Source: JAGAJR01 sp048463395 (GTDB taxonomy: Bacteria > Pseudomonadota > Alphaproteobacteria > RF32 > CAG-239). Taken from it: 64,000 nt of DNA. Positions 34,495 to 44,130 of this stretch are shown piece by piece (position 1 is the stretch's first letter; each line of letters begins with the position of its first letter). The notes under the pieces are model-generated. The model was given only the letters and a program-made list of their open reading frames with translations. It was not told the origin of the DNA and did no database searches. Both the position numbers and the translations under genes were made by a program. Location: the NCBI GenBank assembly GCA_048463395.1, contig DBFWPL010000022.1, positions 49,198 to 113,197 of the forward strand, read 5' to 3'.

Positions 34495-35039
34495 GAATTA
34501 TCGGCGGAAAGTATAGAGGGAAAAAGCTTTTTACACCCGAAAATAATGATGTCCGGCCGACAGCGGATCGGGCAAGGGAAGCCGTGTTCAATATTTTGGC
34601 GTCAAAACTGGAAAATCGTTGGACTGAATATAATTTGCTGGATGTCTTTTCTGGAACAGGAGCCTTTGCTTTGGAGGCCTTATCTCGAGGAGTAAATAGT
34701 ATTTGCCTGATTGATAAAAATACCAAACTTTCCGCCAAAAATGCAGGACTTTTCCCTCAGGAGAAGGAATATATAAAATTGATAACGGCAGATGCTCTCA
34801 GCCTTCCTCCGGCTTCCCGCCGCTATAATTTGATTTTTATGGATGCTCCCTACCAAAAAGGATTAAGTGCACCGGCTCTCGCTGAGCTTTACGACAAAGG
34901 CTGGCTGGATGAAGTGGCTTTGTGCATCGTCGAAGTGGAAAAAACAGAAAAGCTGAATATTCCTGAAACATTTGATGTCCTTGATGAACGTATTTACGGT
35001 TTGGCAAAGTTTTTCTTTTTGCGGCTGAAAAATATTTAA
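34491..35039 (+). CDS. rsmD: 16S rRNA (guanine-966-N2)-methyltransferase RsmD
   Basis: A 182-residue SAM-dependent methyltransferase: RIIGGKYRGKKL at the start, RPTADRAREAVFNIL, the SAM motif LLDVFSGTGAFALEALSRG, and MDAPYQKG (variant of the DPPY catalytic motif). Translationally coupled to rluB through an ATGA overlap. Confidence 0.95.
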   Translation: MRIIGGKYRGKKLFTPENNDVRPTADRAREAVFNILASKLENRWTEYNLLDVFSGTGAFALEALSRGVNSICLIDKNTKLSAKNAGLFPQEKEYIKLITADALSLPPASRRYNLIFMDAPYQKGLSAPALAELYDKGWLDEVALCIVEVEKTEKLNIPETFDVLDERIYGLAKFFFLRLKNI

Positions 35040-35097
35040 AAATCTTGATAAATTTAGATTGTTGGTGTTAATATTTCTCTCGTTTTGGGAGAGAAAT

Positions 35098-35925
35098 ATG
35101 AGCGGCATTAAAAATTTAAATTTACAAAAACAAATCAATGAACTTGACACAGAGTTGTATACCCTGCTGATGAAAAGAACCGAACTGGTTAAGCAACAGC
35201 CGGAAAATGCGATTGAAAACACTCTGGGAAAAGAAGCCGCCATTATCAAAATGCTTTTGAAAAATCATAAAAGCGATTTTCCTGAGTATGTGATTGCCAA
35301 AATCTGGCGGGAGATTTTAAGTGCCAGTGCCGGCTTGAAAGAAAAACTGAAAATTTCAGTCTTTGCCAAAGACGATGATGATGCCCTGATTAGGATTATT
35401 CAGGAACATTTCGGCAGTTATATTGACTATGTTACTTATAACTCCTTCGGGGCGGTTATGAATGAACTCAGCTCTCATAATACCTGTTTGGCGGTTATCC
35501 CTTGCGATAACCCCGTTATCAACGCCAAACCGTGGTGGGTGGGATTTTCTGCCGACACGGCGGAGAGCTTGAGAATTGTCGCTAAACTCCCGTTTCTTCG
35601 CAATAAGGAAGACAAAGATTGCGAAGAGGCTTATGTGGTGGCCCTCTCTCCGACGGATCAAAGCGGTTCGGATGTCAGCCTGATTAATGTTGAAACTCAT
35701 AAAGACATAAGTGCCTCCACCGTAGTAGAGAACTTAGAAAAAATCGGTTTTAACGGAGTCAAAGCCGTATTGGTTGCCAATGTTGACGATGAAACCAAGT
35801 TTTGTCTGGTTGAAGTAAACGGATACATCACTTCTGATAAAAGCTGTTTTCAATCAGCCGAAGAAGTCGAAATATTCAAAACCGTTACTATTGTCGGAAC
35901 TTACGCCAAGCCGATTGTTCTATAA
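35098..35925 (+). CDS. Chorismate mutase (AroQ-type) with prephenate-dehydratase-like C-terminus
   Basis: The 275-residue protein starts with an AroQ-like helix (LQKQINELDTELYTLLMKR, residues ~7-30) and continues through ~85 with a helical domain. It then has a segment like the prephenate-dehydratase fold (YVTYNSFGAVMNEL, then CLAVIPCDN in place of GVVPIEN). The TRF-type catalytic motif of dehydratases is not visible. The last ~70 residues may be ACT-like. It may feed Phe/Tyr synthesis; the second activity is doubtful. Ribosome site GGGAGAG before the ATG at 35098. Confidence 0.72.
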   Translation: MSGIKNLNLQKQINELDTELYTLLMKRTELVKQQPENAIENTLGKEAAIIKMLLKNHKSDFPEYVIAKIWREILSASAGLKEKLKISVFAKDDDDALIRIIQEHFGSYIDYVTYNSFGAVMNELSSHNTCLAVIPCDNPVINAKPWWVGFSADTAESLRIVAKLPFLRNKEDKDCEEAYVVALSPTDQSGSDVSLINVETHKDISASTVVENLEKIGFNGVKAVLVANVDDETKFCLVEVNGYITSDKSCFQSAEEVEIFKTVTIVGTYAKPIVL

Positions 35926-36975
35926 TTTTTTTACCGGAATGTTTTCAATCAAAACTTCTCCGGAATTAATGTTGACAGGGGTAGTTATGGTATCATACTG
36001 GTCGTCTTTACGGAGTTTAAACGCCTTATTGTTCAGCAGTATTTTAACGACAAAAACGCCTTTCCTATCAAGCATATTGGCTTTTTCCAGCGAATCAAGC
36101 GTTTCAATAAAGGCCTTGGACGAGGTCATCAGGTGTAAATTCGGTTCCAACTTTTCGTTGAAATACACATCGCCTCTGGCTACCATGAGCAACGGATTCC
36201 AATTGACAATCAACCTTTTAATGTCAATCATTCCGCCGGAATGCAGCCACTCGTCAATACTTTCCCGATAAGTCTCGGCAGATTGCATTTTTCCGGCAAT
36301 ATTGGCATGCATGTAAATTCTGAAAATATCTTTATCCAAAGGCAGTTCAACCGTATCATCCAAACGAATGTTTTTAATGTTGATTTTGGTTTCAAAAAAC
36401 GGATTAAATTTAAGCCCGTCTTCTGAATCGGTCTTTTGTGCCGAAATGCTTAAATATTCCGCGGATAATACGTTAGTGATTTGAAAATCCTTGGCTAAAA
36501 TGTCCAAATCTTTAATACCGTTTTCGTTAAGACGGATTTTTGTGGTCAAAGTTGGAGCTGAAAGCTGATAAACGTTTAATCCTTTTTGAAAACGTTGTTC
36601 CGGACTGAAGGAAATCTTTAAATTTTGAGAACTGAACAACCCCGAACTGATTTTCAATTCCGGAATATCCCATTCATAGTAGTTATTCCCGTCCAAAGAA
36701 TAAATTCTTAAGCCGTTGACGGTGAGAATACTGAAAGGGGAGAAACGGCTGAAACTCAGATTTTCATAAGAAAATTCATAACCTGCTTCTGATACGGATT
36801 TTTCAAATTTGACAACTTCCTGTTTGAGAATGGAAATCGTATAGTTACGGACAAAACAAAAAATCAGCAGCGACAAAGTAATAAATCCGCTGATAACGGC
36901 AGAAAGCAGCAATGTACCGTTAAAATAAGATTTATTTTGTTGAACGGAAAGATTTTCAGATTTGTCTTCAATCAC
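35920..36975 (-). CDS. DUF2125 protein
   Basis: A 351-residue protein with one N-terminal membrane helix (about 22-43) and a long beta-rich periplasmic part. The GGMIDIKRLIVNWNPLLMVARG stretch (shown in two parts: GGMIDIKRLIVNW and NPLLMVARG) is the family's conserved feature. DUF2125 is alphaproteobacterial and of unknown function, probably envelope-associated. It overlaps the 3' end of the chorismate-mutase-like gene by six bases, convergent. Confidence 0.82.
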   Translation of the reverse strand: MIEDKSENLSVQQNKSYFNGTLLLSAVISGFITLSLLIFCFVRNYTISILKQEVVKFEKSVSEAGYEFSYENLSFSRFSPFSILTVNGLRIYSLDGNNYYEWDIPELKISSGLFSSQNLKISFSPEQRFQKGLNVYQLSAPTLTTKIRLNENGIKDLDILAKDFQITNVLSAEYLSISAQKTDSEDGLKFNPFFETKINIKNIRLDDTVELPLDKDIFRIYMHANIAGKMQSAETYRESIDEWLHSGGMIDIKRLIVNWNPLLMVARGDVYFNEKLEPNLHLMTSSKAFIETLDSLEKANMLDRKGVFVVKILLNNKAFKLRKDDQYDTITTPVNINSGEVLIENIPVKKL

Positions 36976-36988
36976 GGGAAACCTCCTC

Positions 36989-37738
36989 TTATCCCAAAGC
37001 TTTACGGGTATAAGGATAATTCTTTAAGGTTTCTTCATTGAGCTCTTTGCACTTTGCTTCAATCCGTTTTTCCAGCTCATCCATAAACTCTTTTTTATCA
37101 AGATTGGCAGGCATTGGCTCCATAAACTCAATGATAACTTTGCCCGGATACCGCATAAAAGAGGCTTTTTTCCAGAAAAATCCGGTATTTAAAGCCACCG
37201 GAACAACCGGAACATGTAAGTTTTGGGCAATGAACAAAAGACCCGATTTATAACCTTTGACGGTTCCCGGTTTAACACGTGTTCCTTCCGGAAAGATAAT
37301 AATCGGACGTCCGTTTTTGATTCTGTCTTTGGCTTCTTTGAGCATATTTTTCATGGCGGCCCCGCCGGCGGAACGGTCAACGGGAATCATACCGTAAAAA
37401 TATTGTGCCCATCCAAACAGCGGAATATATGTCAGTTCTTTTTTCAAAACAAATACCAATTTTGTTATATAAGAAGAGAGGCAATAAGTTTCCAAAGCCG
37501 ATTCGTGTTTTGAAGCGTAAAGAACGCCTTCCTGTTTCATATACTCTTTGCCTCGGATTTCAATTTTCAAGCCGACAATGATTTTTAAACACCATAAAAT
37601 AAACGGCATGAATCCGTAATTCCACAGCTTAATCGTGGCTTTACAGTTAAACAGCCCGATAACGGAGGTAATCGTGCAGCCCAAGGCTAAAGTAGAGTAA
37701 GCAATAATATTAAAAACAAGCGAGCGTATAAAAATCAT
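36989..37738 (-). CDS. plsC: 1-acyl-sn-glycerol-3-phosphate acyltransferase
   Basis: PlsC acylates lysophosphatidic acid to phosphatidic acid at the inner membrane. The 249-residue product has an N-terminal membrane helix, the acyltransferase motif I ASKHESALET (H-x4-E, a common alphaproteobacterial variant of NHxxxxD), and motif III IIFPEGTR. The ATG at 37738 (AGGA 8 nt upstream) is chosen over an upstream ATG that would run into the YdcF-like gene. Adjacent to the YdcF-like gene. Confidence 0.93.
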   Translation of the reverse strand: MIFIRSLVFNIIAYSTLALGCTITSVIGLFNCKATIKLWNYGFMPFILWCLKIIVGLKIEIRGKEYMKQEGVLYASKHESALETYCLSSYITKLVFVLKKELTYIPLFGWAQYFYGMIPVDRSAGGAAMKNMLKEAKDRIKNGRPIIIFPEGTRVKPGTVKGYKSGLLFIAQNLHVPVVPVALNTGFFWKKASFMRYPGKVIIEFMEPMPANLDKKEFMDELEKRIEAKCKELNEETLKNYPYTRKALG

Positions 37739-37740
37739 TA

Positions 37741-38316
37741 TTAGCTTCCTGACAGTAAGTTGGTTTTTGCATAAACAAATAAAAATTTGTTGTATTCCGA
37801 AGCGACCAAAAGAAACGAACCGAAATTTTTCCACCATTTGGCCGAGACCTTTTCTGAATATACCGGATGAATAATGATTTTCAAGTTTTTATTCAAACTC
37901 CGAAATTCCTGAATACTTCTCGGTAAGTGGTAATTAGAGGTAACCAGACGGATGGAGCAAATATTGTTTTTCTTAATCCAGTCAGTCGCTTCAATAGCGT
38001 TTTCCACGGTGTTTTGTGATTTGTCTTCAATTTCGATTTCCGGTTTTCCGGTCAGTTTAATTGCATTGATTTTTTCAATGTCTTTTCTCGGAATGTCTTT
38101 TTGCACGCCGGAAATCAGCAGACGGGGAGCTAATCCTTGGTTCAATAATTTAACTGCCGCTGAGATTCGGTTCCTTCCGCCGGTCAGTGCAATAATGGCA
38201 TCGGTTTTTGTTTTGTTATCTTGGGGATAAGCGTTGATTGTTCGGCTAAACAAAACAAACCCAGCCGACCAGAGGACAAATAAACAAACAATCAAGTAGC
38301 AGAAAAGTTTTTTCAT
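37741..38316 (-). CDS. YdcF/ElyC/SanA-family (DUF218) protein
   Basis: A 191-residue protein with an N-terminal membrane anchor (about 5-24) and a DUF218 domain: IIALTGGRNRISAAVKLL, LLISGVQ, SQNTVENAIEATDWI and VTSNYHLPRS. Relatives act in envelope and vancomycin-barrier physiology. Conserved place between ftsX and plsC in alphaproteobacteria. Confidence 0.88.
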   Translation of the reverse strand: MKKLFCYLIVCLFVLWSAGFVLFSRTINAYPQDNKTKTDAIIALTGGRNRISAAVKLLNQGLAPRLLISGVQKDIPRKDIEKINAIKLTGKPEIEIEDKSQNTVENAIEATDWIKKNNICSIRLVTSNYHLPRSIQEFRSLNKNLKIIIHPVYSEKVSAKWWKNFGSFLLVASEYNKFLFVYAKTNLLSGS

Positions 38317-38320
38317 CGGC

Positions 38321-39235
38321 TTACATCAATTTCTCTAATGTGCGTTTAACGGTGTAGTAGGCGGTAATCATGGCTATTGCGGCAGCAAAAGCGGGCAAAC
38401 TCAAAATCTCCAGCCAATCATTGACGGAAAGTCGAGCTTCGCTGATAATGCCTCCTTCAATTTGTTCCGAAAGGCGGGAAATCATAAAAATCGTCGGAAC
38501 GGCAAGCATAATGCCGATAATGCCGCCGATAAACCCGAGCATGCCGATGTGTTTGGCATATTGCTGGGCAATGTAAGCATCTTTGGCTCCGAGAGTATGC
38601 AGAATTTCAATAATATATTGATGCAGCCCAAGACTGGTGCGGGTGCTGTAGGTAATGGCTCCGGAAGTAACGACAATTACCAGAACCAAAACCGTCAAAG
38701 CCAACATTTTCAAACCGTCGGCAAACTTAATCAGCTTGTTGAGCCAAAGTTTATGATTGTCAAGCGTTGCCAAAGGAGAAGCTTCGGCCAGTTTCTCTGC
38801 CAGTTTTACAAAATCCGGCTCGGCATTGGCTTTCAGCTTAACATCTAAAATTCTCGGTATCGGCAGTTTTTTCAACTCAACCCCGTCTCCCAGCCAAGGC
38901 TGAATAAGCTTTTGCAGTTGTTTATCCGTCAGCGGGGTAACACTTTCCACTTCAGGAAGAGACTGTAAAACTTCAATGGCTTTTTGCTGGTGTTCCGAGG
39001 TTTCTTTTTGAGCTTTTTGCACATTGGCATCATTTACGGGCATGATCTGTACCGTCAGAGAACCGAGAATGCTTTCATTCCAGGTAACCAACATTGAGTT
39101 AATGGAAAGAACACCGGCAAGCGTAACCGCAAAAAGAAAAACGGCAATACAAATCATAACTTGCAGGAACAGGCTGGAACTGTCCTCTTTCAACGGAAGT
39201 TCCTGTTTGCGGTTGATAAGATTTTTATTGACCAT
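38321..39235 (-). CDS. ftsX: Cell-division protein FtsX
   Basis: FtsX transmits ATP hydrolysis by FtsE to periplasmic peptidoglycan hydrolases. The 304-residue product has a cytoplasmic N-terminus, a first membrane helix (about 27-48), the periplasmic loop with QKAIEVLQSLPEVESVTPL, and three C-terminal helices. It starts 11 bases inside ftsE. Confidence 0.93.
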   Translation of the reverse strand: MVNKNLINRKQELPLKEDSSSLFLQVMICIAVFLFAVTLAGVLSINSMLVTWNESILGSLTVQIMPVNDANVQKAQKETSEHQQKAIEVLQSLPEVESVTPLTDKQLQKLIQPWLGDGVELKKLPIPRILDVKLKANAEPDFVKLAEKLAEASPLATLDNHKLWLNKLIKFADGLKMLALTVLVLVIVVTSGAITYSTRTSLGLHQYIIEILHTLGAKDAYIAQQYAKHIGMLGFIGGIIGIMLAVPTIFMISRLSEQIEGGIISEARLSVNDWLEILSLPAFAAAIAMITAYYTVKRTLEKLM

Positions 39236-39953
39236 TGACCCCTCCGGTGTTTCTGAGTGAAGATGACGGATATAAAATCCTCAGATTTCTGTTTTGCAAA
39301 TGCAGGCACGGATAAGCGAAATCCGCGATCAGTTTCTCACTGTGGGTGGCAATAACAACGGTTGTGCCGAGTTTGTTGAGTTCAACAAAGAGCTTCATCA
39401 ACTTCGGAGCAATATCATTGTCGACGTTTCCGGTCGGCTCGTCGGCCAAAAGCAAGTCCGGCCGGTTAATAACGGCTCTGGCAATGGCGATACGCTGCTT
39501 TTCTCCGCCGGAGAGCGTAGCCGGAGTCGCCAGAATGTGCTTATCGAGTTCAACCCATTGCAGAAGCTCCGTAACGCGTTTTTTGACTTCTCGCTCATCC
39601 ATGCCGCAAACTCTCAGCGGCAAGGCAACATTGTCAAAAGCAGAGAGATGGTCAAGCAGACGGAAATCCTGAAACACAACACCAATCCTGCGGCGGAGCA
39701 TGGACAGACTGTCTCTGTTGGTAAAGTTTACATTTTTCCCGAAAACACTGACAACGCCCCGGCTTGGCTTTTGTGCCAGATACATCATGCTTAGCAGAGA
39801 GGTTTTTCCGGCACCGCTTTTTCCGGTCAGAAAGTGAAATGAACCTTTCTTGAGCGATAATTTAATGTCGCTTAAAATCTCCGGTCCTTGTCCGTAACGG
39901 ATTCCGACGTTTTGCATTTCAATAATTGAAGGTGTGGTCGTATTTTTCTGCAA
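39225..39953 (-). CDS. ftsE: Cell-division ATPase FtsE
   Basis: The ABC ATPase partner of FtsX. Walker A is GKSGAGKTSLL, the Q-loop is VFQDFRLL, the signature LSGGEKQRIAIARA and Walker B LLLADEPTGNVD are intact, and the His switch is VIATHS. 242 residues, typical length plus a short C-terminal tail. First gene of ftsE-ftsX-ydcF-like-plsC-DUF2125. Confidence 0.95.
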   Translation of the reverse strand: MQKNTTTPSIIEMQNVGIRYGQGPEILSDIKLSLKKGSFHFLTGKSGAGKTSLLSMMYLAQKPSRGVVSVFGKNVNFTNRDSLSMLRRRIGVVFQDFRLLDHLSAFDNVALPLRVCGMDEREVKKRVTELLQWVELDKHILATPATLSGGEKQRIAIARAVINRPDLLLADEPTGNVDNDIAPKLMKLFVELNKLGTTVVIATHSEKLIADFAYPCLHLQNRNLRILYPSSSLRNTGGVNGQ

Positions 39954-40069
39954 TTTGGCAACTCCTCAAAAAACTTCTCATACGATACAGCAATATTACA
40001 TTTAATAAAATCTTTTTTTTCTTTGATTAAATGGTTTTTATGCATATAGTGAAACAAAAGGGGTAAAAA

Positions 40070-40903
40070 ATGCTTGTATCATGTCCAAAATGTAAAGTCA
40101 GCTATGCCATTGAGGCTGATAAAATACCGGAAAACGGCCGCAAGCTCCGCTGTGCAAAATGTGGGGAAATCTGGGTATGTCATAAAGAGGACTTGTTTGA
40201 AGCCGGGATGGAACAAAAGTCTCCGCTTGAAGAAAACGCTGAAAAGACAGCCGTGTCTGAAGATGCTTCCTCCCAACCTGTTGAAACAGAGGAAAGCAGT
40301 GTTACGGTTGATACGGGTGTAACCGCCGAACCTGAAAAACAGGCTCCGGATGAGATGAAAGAGATTTTTGCCCGTTTGTCTCAGCAGACGGAAAGTATTT
40401 TTGCAGAAGAAAAGGCTCTGCCGATTCACGAACGTTTTTGGACAAAGGTTAAGTTTGCTCTGGGGTTGCATAAAACCGCCAATAAAGTTTATTTTGCGGG
40501 AGCGTTTTTACTGCTTTTTCTGTTGCTGATGTTTTATGTCCGTTTTGATGTCGTGCGTTTGGTTCCGGAAATGGAAAAGGTGTATTCCGCGGTAGGAATT
40601 GTTTCCCGCATTCCGGGTGAGGGGTTGGAGTTTCAAAACGTTATCCGCAACGAGTATGAAGAAGATTATGTTCGCAAGCTGGAAATTAAAGGCTTTTTGG
40701 CTAATACTAAATCTCAGACAATAAATATTCCGGTAATCAGAGTGGAACTTTTGGATAAAGAAACGGATATGCTCTATGAACAGGAACAGGAAGCCCCGTT
40801 AAAAAGATTGGGTGCCGGAAGCCGCATGGCCTTTCGCATTGTGATAACCAAGCCTCACCTGATGACAAAATATATCTACCTGACTTTGGTGGATAAGAAG
40901 TAA
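40070..40903 (+). CDS. Zinc-ribbon (MJ0042) / DUF3426 membrane protein
   Basis: A 277-residue protein: an N-terminal zinc ribbon (Cys5, Cys8, Cys28, Cys31), an acidic linker (~45-105), a transmembrane helix (about 140-162) and a periplasmic DUF3426-type domain. It is divergent from ftsE, the usual place of this gene in alphaproteobacteria. Function unknown; often annotated as a zinc-ribbon protein. Confidence 0.88.
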   Translation: MLVSCPKCKVSYAIEADKIPENGRKLRCAKCGEIWVCHKEDLFEAGMEQKSPLEENAEKTAVSEDASSQPVETEESSVTVDTGVTAEPEKQAPDEMKEIFARLSQQTESIFAEEKALPIHERFWTKVKFALGLHKTANKVYFAGAFLLLFLLLMFYVRFDVVRLVPEMEKVYSAVGIVSRIPGEGLEFQNVIRNEYEEDYVRKLEIKGFLANTKSQTINIPVIRVELLDKETDMLYEQEQEAPLKRLGAGSRMAFRIVITKPHLMTKYIYLTLVDKK

Positions 40904-40935
40904 TCACGTAAAAACTCTATAAAAAGAGACCGCCC

Positions 40936-41337
40936 ATGAAATTATGTTCAAAGAATGCTTTGTTGCTAAGTGGTATGTACGGAGGCGTTGCAATCCCTTT
41001 GGCTTATACTTCAAATGAATTATTTGAAATTATTGCAGATATTTTGTTTGGTATATTTGTTATTGGTAATATTTTGCTATGTTTAAACAAAACGCCAAGG
41101 TTTTTGACAATTATCCGAAACAAATTTCCTCAAGTAAGTTATTATTTGGAAAATATTGGTTGGATTCCGTATTTTGTTTTGTTGTGTTTAGCTGTTTTTA
41201 TTTGTTGTGGGTACGTTGTCAATTACACGGAGGAACAAATGGAATGGCTTGTGCAGATTTTCAGGCGAGTCTTCCCGATATTGTTTCTGGTATCTTTTCT
41301 TACAGCTTTTTATAAGTATAAAAGGTCTCATCCATAA
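40936..41337 (+). CDS. Small membrane protein of unknown function
   Basis: A 133-residue protein with four hydrophobic segments (about 7-26, 31-52, 72-97 and 108-126). No recognised family. It follows the zinc-ribbon gene by 32 bases and has a poor ribosome site. Confidence 0.6.
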   Translation: MKLCSKNALLLSGMYGGVAIPLAYTSNELFEIIADILFGIFVIGNILLCLNKTPRFLTIIRNKFPQVSYYLENIGWIPYFVLLCLAVFICCGYVVNYTEEQMEWLVQIFRRVFPILFLVSFLTAFYKYKRSHP

Positions 41338-41340
41338 TAA

Positions 41341-41367
41341 AAAAGTCTCCCCAACGGGAGACTTTTT
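41341..41367 (+). terminator. Bidirectional terminator before argS end
   Basis: AAAAGTCTCCC (41341-41351) pairs with GGGAGACTTTT (41356-41366), with A/T runs on both sides; it serves the membrane protein gene and argS. Confidence 0.85.
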
Positions 41368-41372
41368 TATGT

Positions 41373-43100
41373 TTAAGCTTTTTTAAGCATGACTTCCGGA
41401 GATTTTATGCCCAGCAGATTTAACAGCATTGCCAATATATCTCTCACCAAAGTTGCCAGTCTCAGACGGGAAGCTGCAATTTCCGGACTTTCCGCATTCA
41501 TAATCGATGAAACATTATAAAATGAGCTGAACGTCTGAGCCAATGTATAAACATAATCAGACAAAATGCTCGGTTCTTTCGATTCGTGAGCCCGCATAAC
41601 CGTATTGTTCAATTGGGCGATTTTCAATGCCAGAGACCGTTCTTCCGGGTTGGTAATCATAACCTTTCCCGGTTTGAGGTTTCCGGCTTTACGGATAATG
41701 GAATTGATTCGGGCAATGGCATATTGGATATAAGGACCGGTTTTCCCTTCAAATTTTGCAAAATCATCTAAATCAAAAACATAGCCGGAAGCAATATTGT
41801 TTTTCAAATCCTGAAACTTGATAGCTCCGACGGCGATTTCGGAAACCAGATTTTCAATATAAGCGGCATCGTATTGCTCATCCGGATCCGGCATGGATTC
41901 GCGAACTTTGTCTTTGGAGAGTTTAATTAAGTCTTCAAGATTCATAACGCCGCCGTCACGGGTCTTAAACGGTTTTCCGTCGGCACCGTTGACCGTGCCG
42001 AAACCAATGTGCTGTAACGTAACATTCGGAGCAATGCCCAGCTTTTGAGCCACTTCGAAAACCTGCTCAAAATGCAGGGATTGGCGTTTATCGACCACAT
42101 AAATAATTTCATCGGCTTTAAGATCGTCGACACGCATTTTGATTGTGGCAATATCCGTAACTTGATACGCAAATCCGCCGTCGCTTTTAACCAGAATAAC
42201 CGGAGGTTTCGGTTTGTTTGCTTCTTCCAGACGGATGATGGTCGCTCCGTCGTCAACTTCAGACAAACCTTTTTCTTCAGCGATTTTAACAATGTCGGAA
42301 CTGGCCTGATGAGCGTCGCTTTCTCCCAACCATAAATCGAAGTGAGCTTCCAGTTCGTCATAGTTTTTCTTAACGGCGTCAATGGAAACCTTGCGTAAAT
42401 GCTGCCAGGCTTTGCGGTATTCCGGATTGCCGTTTTGCAGTTCGGTGGTAATAACCCGTGCGGTTTCCTTGGCGGTTTCGTCTTCTTTGCAACGAATATT
42501 GGCTTTTTTATAAAAAGCGGAAATTTCTTCAATATTGTAGGTTTCTACTTTGGAGAGATTGCCGTCCTGATTGATGATTTCGGCCAAAATCATTCCCATA
42601 GGCGTTCCCCAGTCACCAAAGTGAACGTCGGAAATAACCTCATTGCCGACAAAAGTTTCAATTCTGCGGATGGATTCACCGATAACGGCAGAGCGTAAAT
42701 GCCCCACATGAAGAGATTTTGCCACATTCGGACCGCCGAAATCCATGACTATTTTTTTAGGAGAGGCGACTTTTTCGCAGCCTTTGCGTTCGTCTTGAGC
42801 CAGATTGTCGATAATCCGGCCGATGAAACTGTCGGTAAGGGAAATGTTGATAAATCCCGGTCCGTCTACGGAAACTTTTTCAATATCGTTGTCTTGTTCC
42901 AGCTTGGCGGCAATTGATTGAGCGATTTCCCTTGGATTTTTCTTTTCCTGTTTGGCAAGAGCCAAAGCCCCGTTGCATTGCAAATCGCTTAAATCAGGAC
43001 GGTCGGAGACTTTGACAACGGCAAATTTAGTATCTAAATTTAAGTCCTGAAAAATTGCATGAAGTTTTTGATTGATAGTATTTTCGATTGATAAATCCAT
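41373..43100 (-). CDS. argS: Arginyl-tRNA synthetase
   Basis: A class I synthetase that charges tRNA-Arg. The 575-residue product has the Add-1 N-terminal domain, the signature GGPNVAKSLHVGHLRS with HVGH, DWGTPMG, the region GTVNGADGKPFKTRDGG in place of KMSKS, and a C-terminal helical anticodon-binding domain. Length is typical. Confidence 0.97.
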   Translation of the reverse strand: MDLSIENTINQKLHAIFQDLNLDTKFAVVKVSDRPDLSDLQCNGALALAKQEKKNPREIAQSIAAKLEQDNDIEKVSVDGPGFINISLTDSFIGRIIDNLAQDERKGCEKVASPKKIVMDFGGPNVAKSLHVGHLRSAVIGESIRRIETFVGNEVISDVHFGDWGTPMGMILAEIINQDGNLSKVETYNIEEISAFYKKANIRCKEDETAKETARVITTELQNGNPEYRKAWQHLRKVSIDAVKKNYDELEAHFDLWLGESDAHQASSDIVKIAEEKGLSEVDDGATIIRLEEANKPKPPVILVKSDGGFAYQVTDIATIKMRVDDLKADEIIYVVDKRQSLHFEQVFEVAQKLGIAPNVTLQHIGFGTVNGADGKPFKTRDGGVMNLEDLIKLSKDKVRESMPDPDEQYDAAYIENLVSEIAVGAIKFQDLKNNIASGYVFDLDDFAKFEGKTGPYIQYAIARINSIIRKAGNLKPGKVMITNPEERSLALKIAQLNNTVMRAHESKEPSILSDYVYTLAQTFSSFYNVSSIMNAESPEIAASRLRLATLVRDILAMLLNLLGIKSPEVMLKKA

Positions 43101-43115
43101 TTCAAAAGTTCCTAG

Positions 43116-43433
43116 TTATTTAACACATTTAAAATAAAAGTGGTTTGGGACAAACAGGCGGCAGGTAAACACGGTTTGTTTGACAGGTTCCGCATACCGT
43201 CCGGTTTTATTGCTGATACATTCTTCATCCGCCAGTTTTTTAATCTGAGCATAATCTGTCCAGAGTTTGTTATAGCAAACGGCGGGAGCCTCGGGAAGAG
43301 ATTCGCCCACATAAAGCTTTTCAATGTTTCTGACTCCGGCATCTCTGCGTCGGTCGATAAACGGCTCAAACTGGGAGCAGGCGTTTACAAGCAGGAGCAA
43401 AGCCAGAAGATTTGCAATTTTTACCCTAGACAA
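43116..43433 (-). CDS. Small lipoprotein of unknown function
   Basis: A 105-residue protein with a clear lipoprotein signal (lipobox LVNAC, Cys19) and five further cysteines in the mature part. No family recognised. Directly upstream of argS on the same strand; its stop is 15 bases before the argS ATG. Confidence 0.78.
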   Translation of the reverse strand: MSRVKIANLLALLLLVNACSQFEPFIDRRRDAGVRNIEKLYVGESLPEAPAVCYNKLWTDYAQIKKLADEECISNKTGRYAEPVKQTVFTCRLFVPNHFYFKCVK

Positions 43434-43478
43434 TTTTTAAATCTCCATTACATTTAAGAAACTAACAGTAATATATAT

Positions 43479-44111
43479 ATGAAGAAGAATAAAATGAAAA
43501 GTCAAAATATGCCGGAAAATAAATATATTGGAGATGAAGCTTTTACTAAGCTCTTAAATCACTACAATTGCCCGACCCCGTTATACCTCGTGAAAATGAA
43601 ATTTGCCGGAGCGATTTGCAGTCCGAACTTGGAACTTCGCCCGACGGATGTCATTTCTTCTTTTTGGGAGCAGGGAAAAGAACCCCGGCTCGAAACGAAG
43701 GATGAAGCCGATTTGTTTTTCAAATTCTTTATGGGATTGTGGGATGAAGTTTTTGAACAGGTAAAAGCCAACAAGGTCGTTTTGGACAAAGTGAAATGGA
43801 GCGGCAAAGAGGAATTGATTAATTTATGTTACCGCCGTTTTAATGAAGTCGAACTGGGGTATGTAGAAGGTTTCTGGGGAGGAAAAGAAGATTTGAAAAT
43901 TTCGGCTTATTTGGCAGAAATAATTGACTCATTGAGCGAATTGTCCAGTGTTTACAGTGTGTTAGCTAAAAAGCTTGACAAGAGCGAAAATATGTCGGAG
44001 ATTGCAAAAACCCTTGAACATACAGACAAAATGGTAAACAGGGCAATAGGTTTTATTATTGAAAATTCTGTTTTGCCGAGAATGGAAAGTCTGAAAAGGG
44101 TCGTACATTAA
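43479..44111 (+). CDS. Unknown soluble protein
   Basis: A 210-residue, mainly helical soluble protein with no signal peptide or membrane helix. The middle has CSPNLELRPTDVISSFWEQG and FFKFFMGLWDEVFEQV. No family recognised with confidence. It starts 45 bases after the divergent lipoprotein start, and the nitroreductase gene follows 19 bases after its stop. Confidence 0.75.
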   Translation: MKKNKMKSQNMPENKYIGDEAFTKLLNHYNCPTPLYLVKMKFAGAICSPNLELRPTDVISSFWEQGKEPRLETKDEADLFFKFFMGLWDEVFEQVKANKVVLDKVKWSGKEELINLCYRRFNEVELGYVEGFWGGKEDLKISAYLAEIIDSLSELSSVYSVLAKKLDKSENMSEIAKTLEHTDKMVNRAIGFIIENSVLPRMESLKRVVH

Positions 44112-44130
44112 CAAAATAAGGATATATACT

